Below, piece after piece: positions 8,972-16,856 of a stretch of DNA of 42,437 nucleotides (the first letter of the stretch is position 1; each line of letters opens with the position of its first letter). The notes beneath the pieces are model-generated. The model saw nothing but the letters and a program-made list of their open reading frames with translations, made no database searches and had not been told where the DNA came from. The position numbers were made by a program, and so were the translations under genes. This DNA is from Chloroflexota bacterium (lineage in GTDB: Bacteria; Chloroflexota; Dehalococcoidia; Lucifugimonadales; Lucifugimonadaceae), in the NCBI GenBank assembly GCA_018650185.1, contig JABIGL010000202.1, positions 1 through 42,437 on the forward strand. The letters run 5' to 3'.

Positions 8972-10162
8972 ATGAAGTCTGCGTATATAGACATGATCGG
9001 CGGCGCGTCCGGCGATATGTTGCTGGGCGCGTTGATAGACGTCGGCCTCTCGCTGGACGATCTCCGTGCCCAGCTCTCCCTGATGGACGTGGGCGGGTAC
9101 ACGCTTCGGTCAGAACAAGTCTCGCGAGGTGCGCTCAATTGCACCCTGTTACACGTCGATCTTGATGACGAGGGCTTGAGACGTCGCGGTTGGGATGAGC
9201 TTTCCGGCACCATTGAATCAAGTCGACTGCCGGAAGAAGTCAGAACTAAATCTATCGAGGTCCTGGACCGGCTCACCGATGCGGAGTCGGTCGTACACGG
9301 CGTTGACCGCCATCACCTGACTCCGCATGAGCTGGGATCGGTGGACACGCTCGTCGACCTCGTCGGCGTCGTCGCGGGGTTCCGTCTGCTTGGAATCGAG
9401 CACATCGCGGCGGGATCATTTCCTGCGGGGACCGGATTCGTGATGAGCGATCACGGTCGAATTCCCGGGCTGGCTCCCGCTACTGCACAGGTATACGCGG
9501 CCGCAAATGCACCTGTGCGCGCGGCGAATCAATGGAGCCCGAAGGGCGAAACCGTGACGCCTTCAGGTGCTTCTCTGATTACGTCTATCGCAAGTTTTGA
9601 CCCTATTCAATTGAGCGTCAACAAGATCGGATATGGCGCTGGTTCTCGAGATCCAGAGGACTACCCGAACGCACTCGGGTTGTGGATAGGCGAAACCGCA
9701 GACCCCGGAACCGCGTCTCTGGACGGCGGATTGGCGCTACTTGAGACCAACATCGACGACATGGGCGGAGAGCAGTTCGGATACGTTCAGGAACGGCTGC
9801 TTGATTCCGGTGCGCTTGATGTCTGGATGACACCAATACAGATGAAAAAGAATCGACCAGCGGTTCTGCTCTCAATACTTGTTAAAGAAGCAGACGCCGA
9901 TATAGCAGCCAAAATCGTGCTGCGTGAAACCTCGACCCTGGGTGTACGGCGCCGATCTGTAGAGCGTTACACGGCAGATCGCGAGATCGTTGAAGTCGAG
10001 ACTTCACTTGGGACGGCGCGTGTCAAGATCAAACGTGTCGATGGCGAAGTTGTGGGTGTTGCGCCCGAATACGACGATTGCCGTTTACTTGCCATGAAGC
10101 ACGATCTGCCGTTCGCCGAAGTGATGAGGCTGGTGTCTGACGAGGCCAGATCCCTGATCTAA
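8972..10162 (+). CDS. larC: Nickel insertion protein LarC
   Basis: A 396-residue single-polypeptide LarC (the DUF111 family), the CTP-dependent nickel insertase that completes the NPN cofactor. The N-terminus (MKSAYIDMIGGASGDMLLGA) is the typical family start, which supports ATG 8972, although in-frame starts at 8900 and 8909 would overlap larE. The central region has HHLTPHELGSVDTLVD, and the C-terminal half contains ETNIDDMGGEQ. In Lactobacillus plantarum larC is split in two frames; here it is one uninterrupted frame. Ribosome binding sites are weak for every candidate start, so translational coupling to larE is plausible. Confidence 0.9.
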   Translation: MKSAYIDMIGGASGDMLLGALIDVGLSLDDLRAQLSLMDVGGYTLRSEQVSRGALNCTLLHVDLDDEGLRRRGWDELSGTIESSRLPEEVRTKSIEVLDRLTDAESVVHGVDRHHLTPHELGSVDTLVDLVGVVAGFRLLGIEHIAAGSFPAGTGFVMSDHGRIPGLAPATAQVYAAANAPVRAANQWSPKGETVTPSGASLITSIASFDPIQLSVNKIGYGAGSRDPEDYPNALGLWIGETADPGTASLDGGLALLETNIDDMGGEQFGYVQERLLDSGALDVWMTPIQMKKNRPAVLLSILVKEADADIAAKIVLRETSTLGVRRRSVERYTADREIVEVETSLGTARVKIKRVDGEVVGVAPEYDDCRLLAMKHDLPFAEVMRLVSDEARSLI

Positions 10163-10357
10163 TTCCGGGCGCTCAGACACCTCAATAACGTCTCCGGAAG
10201 CCCCTCTCAACCAGCTCTACTGAACAGATGCGCAATGCCCACCCCTTGAACGCGGGGCCTTCTAGGTTCAAAATTAGCTGTTCGGGCATTAGCCACTCTG
10301 GTCATTCGGAGTGATCTGGCGTCCGAGTTAGCGATGTCGGGAGAGAGCCGACAACGT

Positions 10358-10433
10358 GCCCCAGTGGCGCAGTGGTAGCGCAGCCGATTTGTAATCGGCA
10401 GGTCGGTGGGTTCGAATCCCCCCTGGGGCTCCA
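10358..10433 (+). tRNA. tRNA-Thr (anticodon TGT)
   Basis: A full cloverleaf with CCA encoded at 10431-10433. Acceptor stem GCCCCAG / CTGGGGC, anticodon stem GCCGA / TCGGC with loop TTTGTAA, anticodon TGT at 10390-10392. First gene of the tRNA-tuf cluster, as in many bacterial tufB operons. Confidence 0.96.
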
Positions 10434-10539
10434 CAATCGTAAAAAGGTGGTAAAGCGGGCTCGACTTGGACAAGTTGGTTACGAATTACGTCTTTCCGAT
10501 GCCCGTACCGCGGTGTTAATGTTAGAATTACCGTTTGGC

Positions 10540-10625
10540 GCAGGGGTGGGAGAGTGGTTAAATCCAGCAGACTGTAAATCTGCCGCCGTACGGCTACGTA
10601 GGTTCGAATCCTACCCCCTGCACCA
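10540..10625 (+). tRNA. tRNA-Tyr (anticodon GTA)
   Basis: A class II tRNA with a long variable arm (the region CCGCCGTACGGCTACG). Acceptor stem GCAGGGG / CCCCTGC, anticodon GTA at 10574-10576, CCA encoded at 10623-10625. Second tRNA of the cluster ahead of tuf. Confidence 0.96.
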
Positions 10626-10659
10626 GTCTAGAGAGCGCTTTCCGTACCTCTACAACGAG

Positions 10660-10734
10660 GCCCACATAGCTCAGCGGTAGAGCGCGTTCTTGGTAAGAAC
10701 GAGGTCACCAGTTCAATCCTGGTTGTGGGCTCCA
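10660..10734 (+). tRNA. tRNA-Thr (anticodon GGT)
   Basis: Acceptor stem GCCCACA / TGTGGGC, anticodon stem CGTTC / GAACG with loop TTGGTAA, anticodon GGT, CCA encoded at 10732-10734. Immediately upstream of tuf. The tRNA-Gly that often sits between tRNA-Tyr and this tRNA is missing. Confidence 0.96.
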
Positions 10735-10796
10735 GCTCTCCTCGTTATAAGAAGTTAGTGAACATCACTCGTCGGGCCCGGAGGCACTTGAGTTAA

Positions 10797-11996
10797 ATGG
10801 CCAAGGAAGTATTTGACCGCAGCAAGCCGCACGTAAACGTTGGCACTATTGGCCACGTTGACCACGGTAAGACCACATTGACCGCCGCCATCACGGGCGT
10901 ACTGTCATCTCGGAACGATCGCGTTAAGGCAATGGCGTTCGACCAGATTGACAACGCACCTGAGGAGCGTGAGCGTGGTGTCACAATCGCAATTACGCAC
11001 GTCGAGTATGAGACGGAGGGCCGTCATTACGCCCACGTCGACTGCCCGGGACACGCGGACTACATCAAGAACATGATCACGGGTGCCGCCCAGATGGACG
11101 GCGCAATCCTGGTCGTGTCGGCGCCTGATGGCCCGATGCTCCAGACCCGAGAGCACATTCTTCTCGCACGCCAGGTGAACGTCCCCAAGATCGTGGTCGC
11201 CCTGAACAAGGTCGACATGATGGATGACCCTGAGCTTCTGGAACTGGTCGAACTGGAAATTCGAGAGCTGCTCAGCAGCTACGGATTCCCTGGCGACGAT
11301 GTTCCAATCGTCCAGGTCAGCGCTCTCGAAGCACTTGAGAACTACGACGACCCGGACAACAAGTGGAACCAGGCGATCGTTGAGTTGACCGACGCAGTCG
11401 ACAACTACATCGAGATCCCGGACCGACCCGTCGACCAGCCCTTCCTTATGCCGGTCGAAGACGTATTCGGCATCAAGGGCCGTGGCACGGTTGTCACCGG
11501 TCGAATCGAGCGCGGCAAGGTCGTGATGGGTGACACCATCGAGATCGTCGGCTTCGGTGAGACCAACACGACCACCGTTACCGGTGTCGAGATGTTCCAC
11601 AAAACACTTGAAGAGGGACTTCCCGGCGATGCCGTCGGTTGTCTCCTCCGTGGTGTCGACCGAGAAGAGATTTCACGTGGTGCGGTGCTTTGCGCACCCG
11701 GCACGCTGACTCCTCACACCAAGGCCAAGGCGCAGATTTACGTCTTGACCAAGGACGAGGGTGGCCGTCACACGCCGTTCTTCACGGGCTACAAGCCACA
11801 GTTCTACATCCGAACCACTGACGTTACCGGTGAGATTCAACTCCCGGACGGCGTTGAGATGGTCATGCCCGGCGACAACATTGAGATGGACGTCGAGCTG
11901 ATGTACCCGGTGGCTCTTGAAGAGGAACTCCGCTTCGCTGTACGTGAAGGCGGCAGGACCGTTGGCTCCGGAGTGTTCATCTCCATCGACGACTAA
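10797..11996 (+). CDS. tuf: Elongation factor Tu
   Basis: A 399-residue translational GTPase that delivers aminoacyl-tRNA to the ribosome. G1 motif GHVDHGKT is near residue 18, followed by the G3 motif DCPGHAD and the G4 motif NKVD. The effector threonine-containing segment [11 protein letters not shown] is present, and EF-Tu domains 2 and 3 follow. ATG 10797 has GGAGG at 10780-10784. It lies directly behind three tRNA genes and ahead of rpmG-secE-nusG, and length is normal. A strong hairpin follows the stop. Confidence 0.98.
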   Translation: MAKEVFDRSKPHVNVGTIGHVDHGKTTLTAAITGVLSSRNDRVKAMAFDQIDNAPEERERGVTIAITHVEYETEGRHYAHVDCPGHADYIKNMITGAAQMDGAILVVSAPDGPMLQTREHILLARQVNVPKIVVALNKVDMMDDPELLELVELEIRELLSSYGFPGDDVPIVQVSALEALENYDDPDNKWNQAIVELTDAVDNYIEIPDRPVDQPFLMPVEDVFGIKGRGTVVTGRIERGKVVMGDTIEIVGFGETNTTTVTGVEMFHKTLEEGLPGDAVGCLLRGVDREEISRGAVLCAPGTLTPHTKAKAQIYVLTKDEGGRHTPFFTGYKPQFYIRTTDVTGEIQLPDGVEMVMPGDNIEMDVELMYPVALEEELRFAVREGGRTVGSGVFISIDD

Positions 11997-12009
11997 TAGC
12001 TAAACTTGT

Positions 12010-12043
12010 CGAGGACGGTTATCGAGTCCGGTAACCGTCCTCG
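12010..12043 (+). terminator. Hairpin after tuf (partial terminator or processing site)
   Basis: A perfect 12-base-pair stem CGAGGACGGTTA (12010-12021) / TAACCGTCCTCG (12032-12043) with a ten-base loop. No T tract follows, so it may act as a Rho-dependent or partial stop, or as an RNA stability element separating highly expressed tuf from rpmG-secE-nusG. Confidence 0.55.
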
Positions 12044-12058
12044 TACGTAGTTCAGCAA

Positions 12059-12133
12059 TATGTGGGGTCCGTCAGTAAACGGCGTAGCAACACATAATTG
12101 AGACCCCGGCAACGGGGCTGAGTGAGAGGGAGG
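12059..12133 (+). promoter_or_regulatory. Structured leader of rpmG with alternative pairings
   Basis: The segment GACCCC (12102-12107) can pair with GGGGTC (12064-12069). Its CCCCG portion (12104-12108) can instead pair with CGGGG (12113-12117) across a GCAA tetraloop. TATGTG (12059-12064) can also pair with CACATA (12091-12096). The competing helices lie just upstream of the rpmG ribosome binding site (GGGAGG, about 12128-12133). The pairings are read directly; regulation is inferred. Confidence 0.35.
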
Positions 12134-12141
12134 ACCGCCAA

Positions 12142-12306
12142 ATGGCAAAGGGCGGACCCCGAGATTCCATAACCCTGGCGTGCACGGAATGCCGGGAACG
12201 GAGGTATCACACCTCCAAAAACCGACGCAACAACACTGCGCGGCTTGAGTTGAACAAGTTCTGCTCTCGCTGCCGCACACATCAGTTGCACCGTGAGACC
12301 AGGTAG
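12142..12306 (+). CDS. rpmG: 50S ribosomal protein L33
   Basis: A short gene of 54 residues. Two CxxC pairs (CTEC near residues 14-17 and CSRC near 41-44) form the zinc ribbon of the zinc-binding (C+) L33 type. The core [17 protein letters not shown] and the ending HQLHRETR match the family closely. ATG 12142 follows a strong ribosome binding site GGGAGG. Position between tuf and secE is common in bacteria. Confidence 0.95.
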   Translation: MAKGGPRDSITLACTECRERRYHTSKNRRNNTARLELNKFCSRCRTHQLHRETR

Positions 12307-12315
12307 GGATTAATC

Positions 12316-12555
12316 ATGGCCAGCAGACAACCAGCACAGCGAGCAGTAAGAGCAGCCGGCACCGCCCCAAGGGGTGGTGTATTTCGGTTTTTCATAGAAG
12401 TAATCGCTGAGCTCCGTCGCACAACATGGCCGTCCCGGCAGGAGGCCACGCGCCTCTCCATCCTCGTCCTGATAGTCGCCGCATTTTTCGGCGTCTTCCT
12501 GGGCGCTATCGACTACGGATTTGGCCGTCTGGCCGAATACCTAATTGGAGCCTGA
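12316..12555 (+). CDS. secE: Preprotein translocase subunit SecE
   Basis: A 79-residue single-span SecE. A basic cytoplasmic N-terminus leads to the conserved amphipathic stretch FIEVIAELRRTTWPSRQEA, then one membrane helix at about residues 49-70 (ILVLIVAAFFGVFLGAIDYG). It stabilises SecY in the protein-export channel. It starts ten bases after rpmG, and its end overlaps the ribosome binding site of nusG (GGAG, 12547-12550). secE and nusG are in the same reading frame, separated only by the secE TGA. Confidence 0.94.
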   Translation: MASRQPAQRAVRAAGTAPRGGVFRFFIEVIAELRRTTWPSRQEATRLSILVLIVAAFFGVFLGAIDYGFGRLAEYLIGA

Positions 12556-12558
12556 GTC

Positions 12559-13131
12559 CTGACTACCGAGCAACAGACGGTCGTCAACGAAGGCGGTCGC
12601 TGGTACATCATTCACACTTACTCCGGTCAGGAAGACCGGGTTAAGCGCAATCTCGAACAGCGGATCGAGACGATGGATGTTAAAGATAAAATCTTTGACG
12701 TCGTCGTCCCTACCGAGGAAGAAATCGAGATCAAGGACGGTGAACGACGCGCCGTAGCGAAGAAGTTGTATGCCGGCTACCTGCTCATCCAGATGGTTAT
12801 GGATGACGAGGCCTGGTATGTGGTCCGGAACACTCCGGGCGTAACGGGCTTCATCTCCGCAGAGGATGAGCGCGAACGACGACCCAAGCCTGTCCCGCTG
12901 GAGCAGGAAGAGGTTGACCGTATCCTGCGCCAGATGAAGGCGGAGGAGCCCAAGGTACGGATCGGGTTCGAAAAAGATGACAGTGTCCGAATCGTGGATG
13001 GGCCATTCGCAGATTTCATGGGTACCGTTGAAGCCGTGCTTGAAGAGCAGGGCAAGGTACGCGTACTCGTCTCCTTCTTCGGAAGAGAGACACCTGTTGA
13101 ACTAGACTTTTTGCAGATACAAAAAGGGTAA
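12559..13131 (+). CDS. nusG: Transcription termination/antitermination factor NusG (CTG start)
   Basis: A 190-residue NusG that binds RNA polymerase and links it to Rho or the ribosome. The NGN domain begins at RWYIIHTYSGQEDRVK (about residue 15) and the KOW domain carries DSVRIVDGPFADFMGTV near the C-terminus. The first ATG in frame (12673) would delete about 38 residues, including the WYIIHTYSGQE core strand, so it cannot be the real start. Upstream to the secE stop there is no ATG, GTG or TTG in frame. CTG at 12559 lies eight bases after GGAG (12547-12550), which makes it the best candidate. Family assignment is very sure; the start codon is an inference. Confidence 0.9.
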   Translation: MTTEQQTVVNEGGRWYIIHTYSGQEDRVKRNLEQRIETMDVKDKIFDVVVPTEEEIEIKDGERRAVAKKLYAGYLLIQMVMDDEAWYVVRNTPGVTGFISAEDERERRPKPVPLEQEEVDRILRQMKAEEPKVRIGFEKDDSVRIVDGPFADFMGTVEAVLEEQGKVRVLVSFFGRETPVELDFLQIQKG

Positions 13132-13186
13132 CGATCCGTCTTTCGGCGGAATACGCGCCTCATGTAGGTGCGCGGGTAAATAAGTA

Positions 13187-13612
13187 TTGGCTAAAAAAGT
13201 AGAAACCGTAATCAAACTGCAAATCCCGGCAGGGCAGGCAACACCTGCGCCGCCGGTGGGTCCCGCGCTGGGTCAGCACGGGGTCAACATCATGCAGTTC
13301 GTTAAGGAATACAACGAGCGAACATCATCGATGGCCGGGAGCATTATTCCGGTAGCCATCGAGGTGTACTCAGACCGTTCCTTTACCTTTGTCACGAAAA
13401 GCCCGCCCGCATCTGACCTTCTGCGCAAGGCTGCCGGAATCGAGAAGGGTTCCGGTACCGCGGGTCTTGAGGTGATCGGCAGCGTCAAGCGCTCCCAGAT
13501 CCGCGAGATCGCAGAAACCAAGGTCAAGGACCTGAACGCGTTCGACGTGGACGCCGCTATGAAGATCATCGAAGGCAGTGCCCGAAGCATGGGCCTGACT
13601 GTCGTCGACTAG
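13187..13612 (+). CDS. rplK: 50S ribosomal protein L11
   Basis: A 141-residue L11, a component of the GTPase-associated centre. The N-terminal domain has the [20 protein letters not shown] signature; the C-terminal RNA-binding domain ends in [12 protein letters not shown]. The start is TTG at 13187 (TTG GCT AAA AAA), matching the normal N-terminus MAKKV. It follows nusG by 55 bases and precedes rplA, the universal order. Confidence 0.97.
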   Translation: MAKKVETVIKLQIPAGQATPAPPVGPALGQHGVNIMQFVKEYNERTSSMAGSIIPVAIEVYSDRSFTFVTKSPPASDLLRKAAGIEKGSGTAGLEVIGSVKRSQIREIAETKVKDLNAFDVDAAMKIIEGSARSMGLTVVD

Positions 13613-13668
13613 TTCCACAGGAACTTTTACCGCATCCATAGAGGATGTCCGGTCCGGAGATTTCACGA

Positions 13669-14379
13669 ATGGCTAAACACGGAAAGAAGTACCTGGCTGC
13701 GCTCGAAGGGACTAGCGATGTCCCACGATCAGCCGGGGACGCAGTTGCACTGGTGAAGAACCTCGCTACGGCGAAGTTTGACGAGACGGTAGAACTTCAC
13801 GTCTCAACGGGTGCTGACCCCCGTCACGCAGAACAGCAGATCCGGGAAGTCGCACCCCTCCCCCACGGGACCGGTAACGAGACACGGGTCATGGTGTTCG
13901 CAGAAGGTGATACCGCACGAGCCGCCGAGGCAGCAGGCGCTGACTTCGTGGCTGATGACGAGATCATCGCCAAGATCGAAGACGGTTGGACCGACTTCGA
14001 CGTTTCTATCGCAACGCCGGACCAGATGGGCAAGATAGGGCGACTCGGTCGCTACCTTGGCCGTAAGGGCCTTATGCCCAACCCGCGCACAGGCACCGTC
14101 GTCCAACCGGGTGACGTTGCGAGCGCCATTGAAGAGATGAAAAAAGGCCGTACCGAGATCCGTATGGACAGGGACGCAATCATCCACGCCCGGGTCGGCA
14201 AGGTCAGCTTCAGCGAAGAGCAGTTGCTGGAAAACCTGGAATCCGTGGTCGGCACCATCGTTCGGGCGAAGCCGTCCGGATTGAAGGGCCAACTGGTCAA
14301 ATCAGCCACACTGACATCGACAATGGGTCCGCCGATCAAGTTGGAGATCGACGAAAATGATGGTGGTACTGAGAGCTAG
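13669..14379 (+). CDS. rplA: 50S ribosomal protein L1
   Basis: A 236-residue L1, the L1-stalk protein, often also an autorepressor of the L11 operon. ATG 13669 gives the standard N-terminus MAKHGKKYLAAL and has GGAGA (13656-13660) in front; an in-frame start at 13645 would add eight non-conserved residues. The signature around GRYLGRKGLMPNPRTGTV is intact. Confidence 0.97.
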   Translation: MAKHGKKYLAALEGTSDVPRSAGDAVALVKNLATAKFDETVELHVSTGADPRHAEQQIREVAPLPHGTGNETRVMVFAEGDTARAAEAAGADFVADDEIIAKIEDGWTDFDVSIATPDQMGKIGRLGRYLGRKGLMPNPRTGTVVQPGDVASAIEEMKKGRTEIRMDRDAIIHARVGKVSFSEEQLLENLESVVGTIVRAKPSGLKGQLVKSATLTSTMGPPIKLEIDENDGGTES

Positions 14380-14400
14380 CTCAGGTTTATAATTTGAGCC

Positions 14401-14436
14401 AGTCTTTCAATAATCACAGAGGTTTCCTCTAAGACT
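14401..14436 (+). other. Extended hairpin in the rplA-rplJ spacer
   Basis: AGTCTT (14401-14406) pairs with AAGACT (14431-14436) around an inner stem AGAGG (14418-14422) / CCTCT (14426-14430). It precedes the L10 leader and could be an RNA processing site or a folding partner of it. Function unknown. Confidence 0.4.
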
Positions 14437-14456
14437 TAGTTCAAAACAATCGAATA

Positions 14457-14532
14457 CTGGCCGCTGTAGACAGCAGGCGCCCCCGATGAATCGAACGGGG
14501 GCTTAAGGCGTAAGCGCCTGCCCAGGTGGCAC
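14457..14532 (+). ncRNA. Ribosomal protein L10 leader RNA
   Basis: The 5' regulatory RNA to which L10 (with L12) binds to control its own synthesis. The conserved AGACAGCAGG-type strand (14468-14477) pairs with the CGCCTGCCCAGG strand (about 14515-14526). Between them is a C/G hairpin (CCCCG...CGGGG) and the characteristic CTTAAGGCG linker. It lies in the expected place between rplA and rplJ and is followed by an intrinsic terminator, which suggests transcription attenuation. Confidence 0.82.
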
Positions 14533-14565
14533 CAGAATCGTCCAGTTACATGCTGGTTTTCTGAT

Positions 14566-14595
14566 GCCCGGGTCTGCAGCCCGGGCTATTTTTTT
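14566..14595 (+). terminator. Attenuator terminator upstream of rplJ
   Basis: Stem GCCCGGG (14566-14572) / CCCGGGC (14580-14586), followed by TATTTTTTT (14587-14595). It stands between the L10 leader and the rplJ start, so readthrough is needed for rplJ-rplL expression. This is the arrangement expected for L10-controlled attenuation. Confidence 0.85.
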
Positions 14596-14631
14596 GCCCG
14601 ACGTGGTTTCGGAAGCAATGAAGGGATACGA

Positions 14632-15474
14632 ATGCCAACTGATAAGGCTGTCGCCGAGGTAGAGGAGCTTAAAAGCGTCCTCGCTGAAGCGAATCTGATC
14701 ATCAGCACGGACTACCGGGGACTCAACGTCACCGAGTTGTCTGCGCTGCGAAGGGCTGTCCGCGAAGCGGGCGGTAGCTATCGCGTCGCCAAGAATACGC
14801 TGGTCAAGATCGCCTCCGAGGAGATCGACCGGCCTGAAATTGGCGAGATCGTAGTCGGCCCGACGGGTTTCGTGCTGAGCACGGATGATCCCGTTGCTCC
14901 TGCGCGTGCGCTGATGAAGCACATCGAAGACAACCGCCTTGAGATAGTCATCAACGGCGCCTACCTGGAAGGCCAGGTCGTTGGCGCAGACCGCGTCAAA
15001 TACCTGTCCACACTGCCAGGTCGTGAAGAACTGATCGCCAAAGTTCTCGGCCAGATGAACGCCCCAATCGCAAACCTGGTCAGTGTTCTGGCCGGTACGG
15101 TTCGCGGACTGATGACCGTGCTCCAGGCACACATCGATCAGGGCGGAAACGCCACTGCCGAGGCAGAAGCGGAAGCTCCTGCTGCTGAAGTTGCACCGGA
15201 GGCCGAGGCGGAAGCACCGGCTGAAGAGGCACCAGGGGAAGCCGAAGCAACTGAAGAGGCCGCATCGGAAGAACCGGAGGCGGCGGCCGAAGAGGCACCT
15301 GCGGAAGCCGAAGCAACGGAAGAGGCCGACGAACCGGTAGCCGAGGCCGCATCGGAAGAGCCGGAAGCGGCTGCCGAAGAGGCACCTGCGGAAGCCGAAG
15401 CAGAAGCAACAGAAGAAGAGGCCCCTGCGGAAGAGGCCGAAGAATCTGCGGAAGAAGAGAAGCCCGCGGAGTAA
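14632..15474 (+). CDS. rplJ: 50S ribosomal protein L10 with long acidic C-terminal extension
   Basis: Residues 1-175 are a normal L10, the base of the L7/L12 stalk: STDYRGLNVTELSALRRAVREA near the N-terminus and LIAKVLGQMNAPIANLVSVL near 140-155. Family members are usually about 165-180 residues; this one has 280. The extra 105 or so are almost only Glu, Ala and Pro, built partly from a tandem repeat of period 87 bases (copies start at 15259 and 15346). The reading frame is open throughout and ends with TAA TAA. ATG 14632 has AGGGAT upstream. Expression is likely controlled by the leader and attenuator just upstream. Confidence 0.94.
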   Translation: MPTDKAVAEVEELKSVLAEANLIISTDYRGLNVTELSALRRAVREAGGSYRVAKNTLVKIASEEIDRPEIGEIVVGPTGFVLSTDDPVAPARALMKHIEDNRLEIVINGAYLEGQVVGADRVKYLSTLPGREELIAKVLGQMNAPIANLVSVLAGTVRGLMTVLQAHIDQGGNATAEAEAEAPAAEVAPEAEAEAPAEEAPGEAEATEEAASEEPEAAAEEAPAEAEATEEADEPVAEAASEEPEAAAEEAPAEAEAEATEEEAPAEEAEESAEEEKPAE

Positions 15475-15581
15475 TAAATCAAGAGAAGCGTTACCGGATT
15501 CCAAAATCCGTTAACGCTCTCAAACCCTGCAGATACAACAATCCCGGAAGTAAAGACCGGATCTAAAGAGGAGTCAAAGAC

Positions 15582-15965
15582 ATGCCCATGACAAAAGACG
15601 AGATGGTTGACGCCATCAAAGAGATGTCGGTACTGGACCTTTCCGAGCTCGTAAAGACGCTCGAGGATGAGTTCGGCGTAAGCGCTGCGGCACCCGTAGC
15701 GGTCGCCGCAGCACCGGCTGGTGGCGACGCCGGTGGCGCAGCCGAAGAAGAGAAGACCGAGTTCAACCTGGTCCTCAAGGACTTCGGGGCGAACAAGATC
15801 GCCGTCATTAAGGCCGTCCGTGAGCTAACCCCGCTGGGCCTCAAGGAAGCAAAAGACCTCGTGGAAAGCGCTCCGGCCAACGTCCGCGAAGCCATTTCCA
15901 AGGACGAGGCTGACGAAGGCAAGGGCAAGCTCGAAGCTGCAGGCGCAACCGTCGACGTCGCCTAG
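15582..15965 (+). CDS. rplL: 50S ribosomal protein L7/L12
   Basis: A 127-residue L7/L12 stalk protein: N-terminal dimerisation segment ([24 protein letters not shown] region), an Ala/Gly hinge, and the C-terminal factor-binding domain with [24 protein letters not shown] and [13 protein letters not shown] 15582 is preceded by AGAGGAG at ideal distance; the ATG two codons later is an alternative. It ends the operon with a strong terminator; rpoB does not follow. Confidence 0.97.
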   Translation: MPMTKDEMVDAIKEMSVLDLSELVKTLEDEFGVSAAAPVAVAAAPAGGDAGGAAEEEKTEFNLVLKDFGANKIAVIKAVRELTPLGLKEAKDLVESAPANVREAISKDEADEGKGKLEAAGATVDVA

Positions 15966-15988
15966 TTCGACTCGTTAAGAGACACAGA

Positions 15989-16023
15989 AGCCCCCGGGGA
16001 GTATTTCTCCCCGGGGGCTTTTT
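15989..16023 (+). terminator. Terminator after rplL
   Basis: Perfect 13-base-pair stem AGCCCCCGGGGAG (15989-16001) / CTCCCCGGGGGCT (16007-16019), loop TATTT, then a run of T (16019-16023). Ends the L10-L12 transcript. Confidence 0.93.
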
Positions 16024-16061
16024 GTATTCAGGTCAGGTTTATCGCCGGTATCAGCTTTCCC

Positions 16062-16838
16062 TTAGAACAGGCTCTTAGATTGCCCGCCGTCCACATTGAT
16101 GCAGGCGCCCATGATCCAGCTCGCGTTTTCCGACGATAGGAAGGCCACGGTATCGCCCACCGGTTCTGGATCGCCAAACCTTCCGGCCGGAAGGTTCCAT
16201 TTCAAGAATTCCGCAACGTCTTCCGGAGTGTTGGAGTTCCTGAACCGCTCCCATCCCCCACCCGGGAACTCGATCGACCCCGGAGCGATGCTGTTCACAC
16301 AGATGCCGTCACCCGCGAGTTGCAGCGCCAGGTGCTTCGTGACCGCTATCAAACTCGCCTTGGAGGCCATATAAGGAGCGCTACCTCCGTGCTCTCGTCC
16401 CCAGATCGAAGCGATATTGACGATACGTCCCCAGTTGCGTTCTCGCATACCGGGCGTCGCAAGCTTCATGAGACGGACCGACGACCAGAGGTTCACGTCG
16501 AACACGGCCTGGAAATCCTCTTCCGAGGTAGTGAGAGCGTCGGAGGTTCCCAGGGAGCCGCCCACATTGTTCACAAGGATGTCTATCGAGCCGAGAGCAG
16601 ACTCTGCTTCTGCAAATACGCTGGCGGCAGACTCCGCGAGAGACATATCTGCGTTGATGGCCACCACGTTCGCCCCGGAGTCGCGTAGTTCTGCTGCCGT
16701 TTCCTCCAGCTTTTCCTTACCGCGTGCACAGATCGCAACATTCACACCCTCGCGTGCAAGCGAAATGGCTGACTGGCGGCCCAAACCACGGCTGCCACCT
16801 GTAATCAGTGCGTTTTTGCCCTTTATGCCAAGGTCCAA
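16062..16838 (-). CDS. SDR-family NAD(P)-dependent oxidoreductase
   Basis: A classical short-chain dehydrogenase/reductase of about 258 residues. The cofactor motif TGGSRGLG is near the N-terminus and NNVG in the middle. The catalytic Ser is in IASIWG and the Tyr/Lys pair in YMASK; NVDGGQSKS is near the end. Substrate cannot be told. The start is placed at TTG 16838 because GGGGGA lies six to seven bases before it; ATG at 16856 adds six residues and has a poorer site. It is convergent with rplL and stands alone. Confidence 0.9.
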   Translation of the reverse strand: MDLGIKGKNALITGGSRGLGRQSAISLAREGVNVAICARGKEKLEETAAELRDSGANVVAINADMSLAESAASVFAEAESALGSIDILVNNVGGSLGTSDALTTSEEDFQAVFDVNLWSSVRLMKLATPGMRERNWGRIVNIASIWGREHGGSAPYMASKASLIAVTKHLALQLAGDGICVNSIAPGSIEFPGGGWERFRNSNTPEDVAEFLKWNLPAGRFGDPEPVGDTVAFLSSENASWIMGACINVDGGQSKSLF

Positions 16839-16856
16839 GATCAATTCCCCCAACAT

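Noticed and set aside
10434-10539. Spacer searched for the missing tRNA-Gly of the classic cluster
   Set aside because: No acceptor stem, GTTCGA T-loop or anticodon arm can be drawn here.
12044-12141. The tuf-rpmG spacer considered as a tRNA-Trp gene
   Set aside because: No cloverleaf, no CCA anticodon loop and no T-arm; only competing hairpins are seen.
15241-15420. Tandem repeats in rplJ considered as a CRISPR-like array
   Set aside because: They are in-frame coding repeats with no unique spacers and no palindromic repeat unit.
15138-15482. Ser/Ala-rich open frame opposite the L10 tail
   Set aside because: Shadow of the repetitive Glu/Ala codons; no start context or family.
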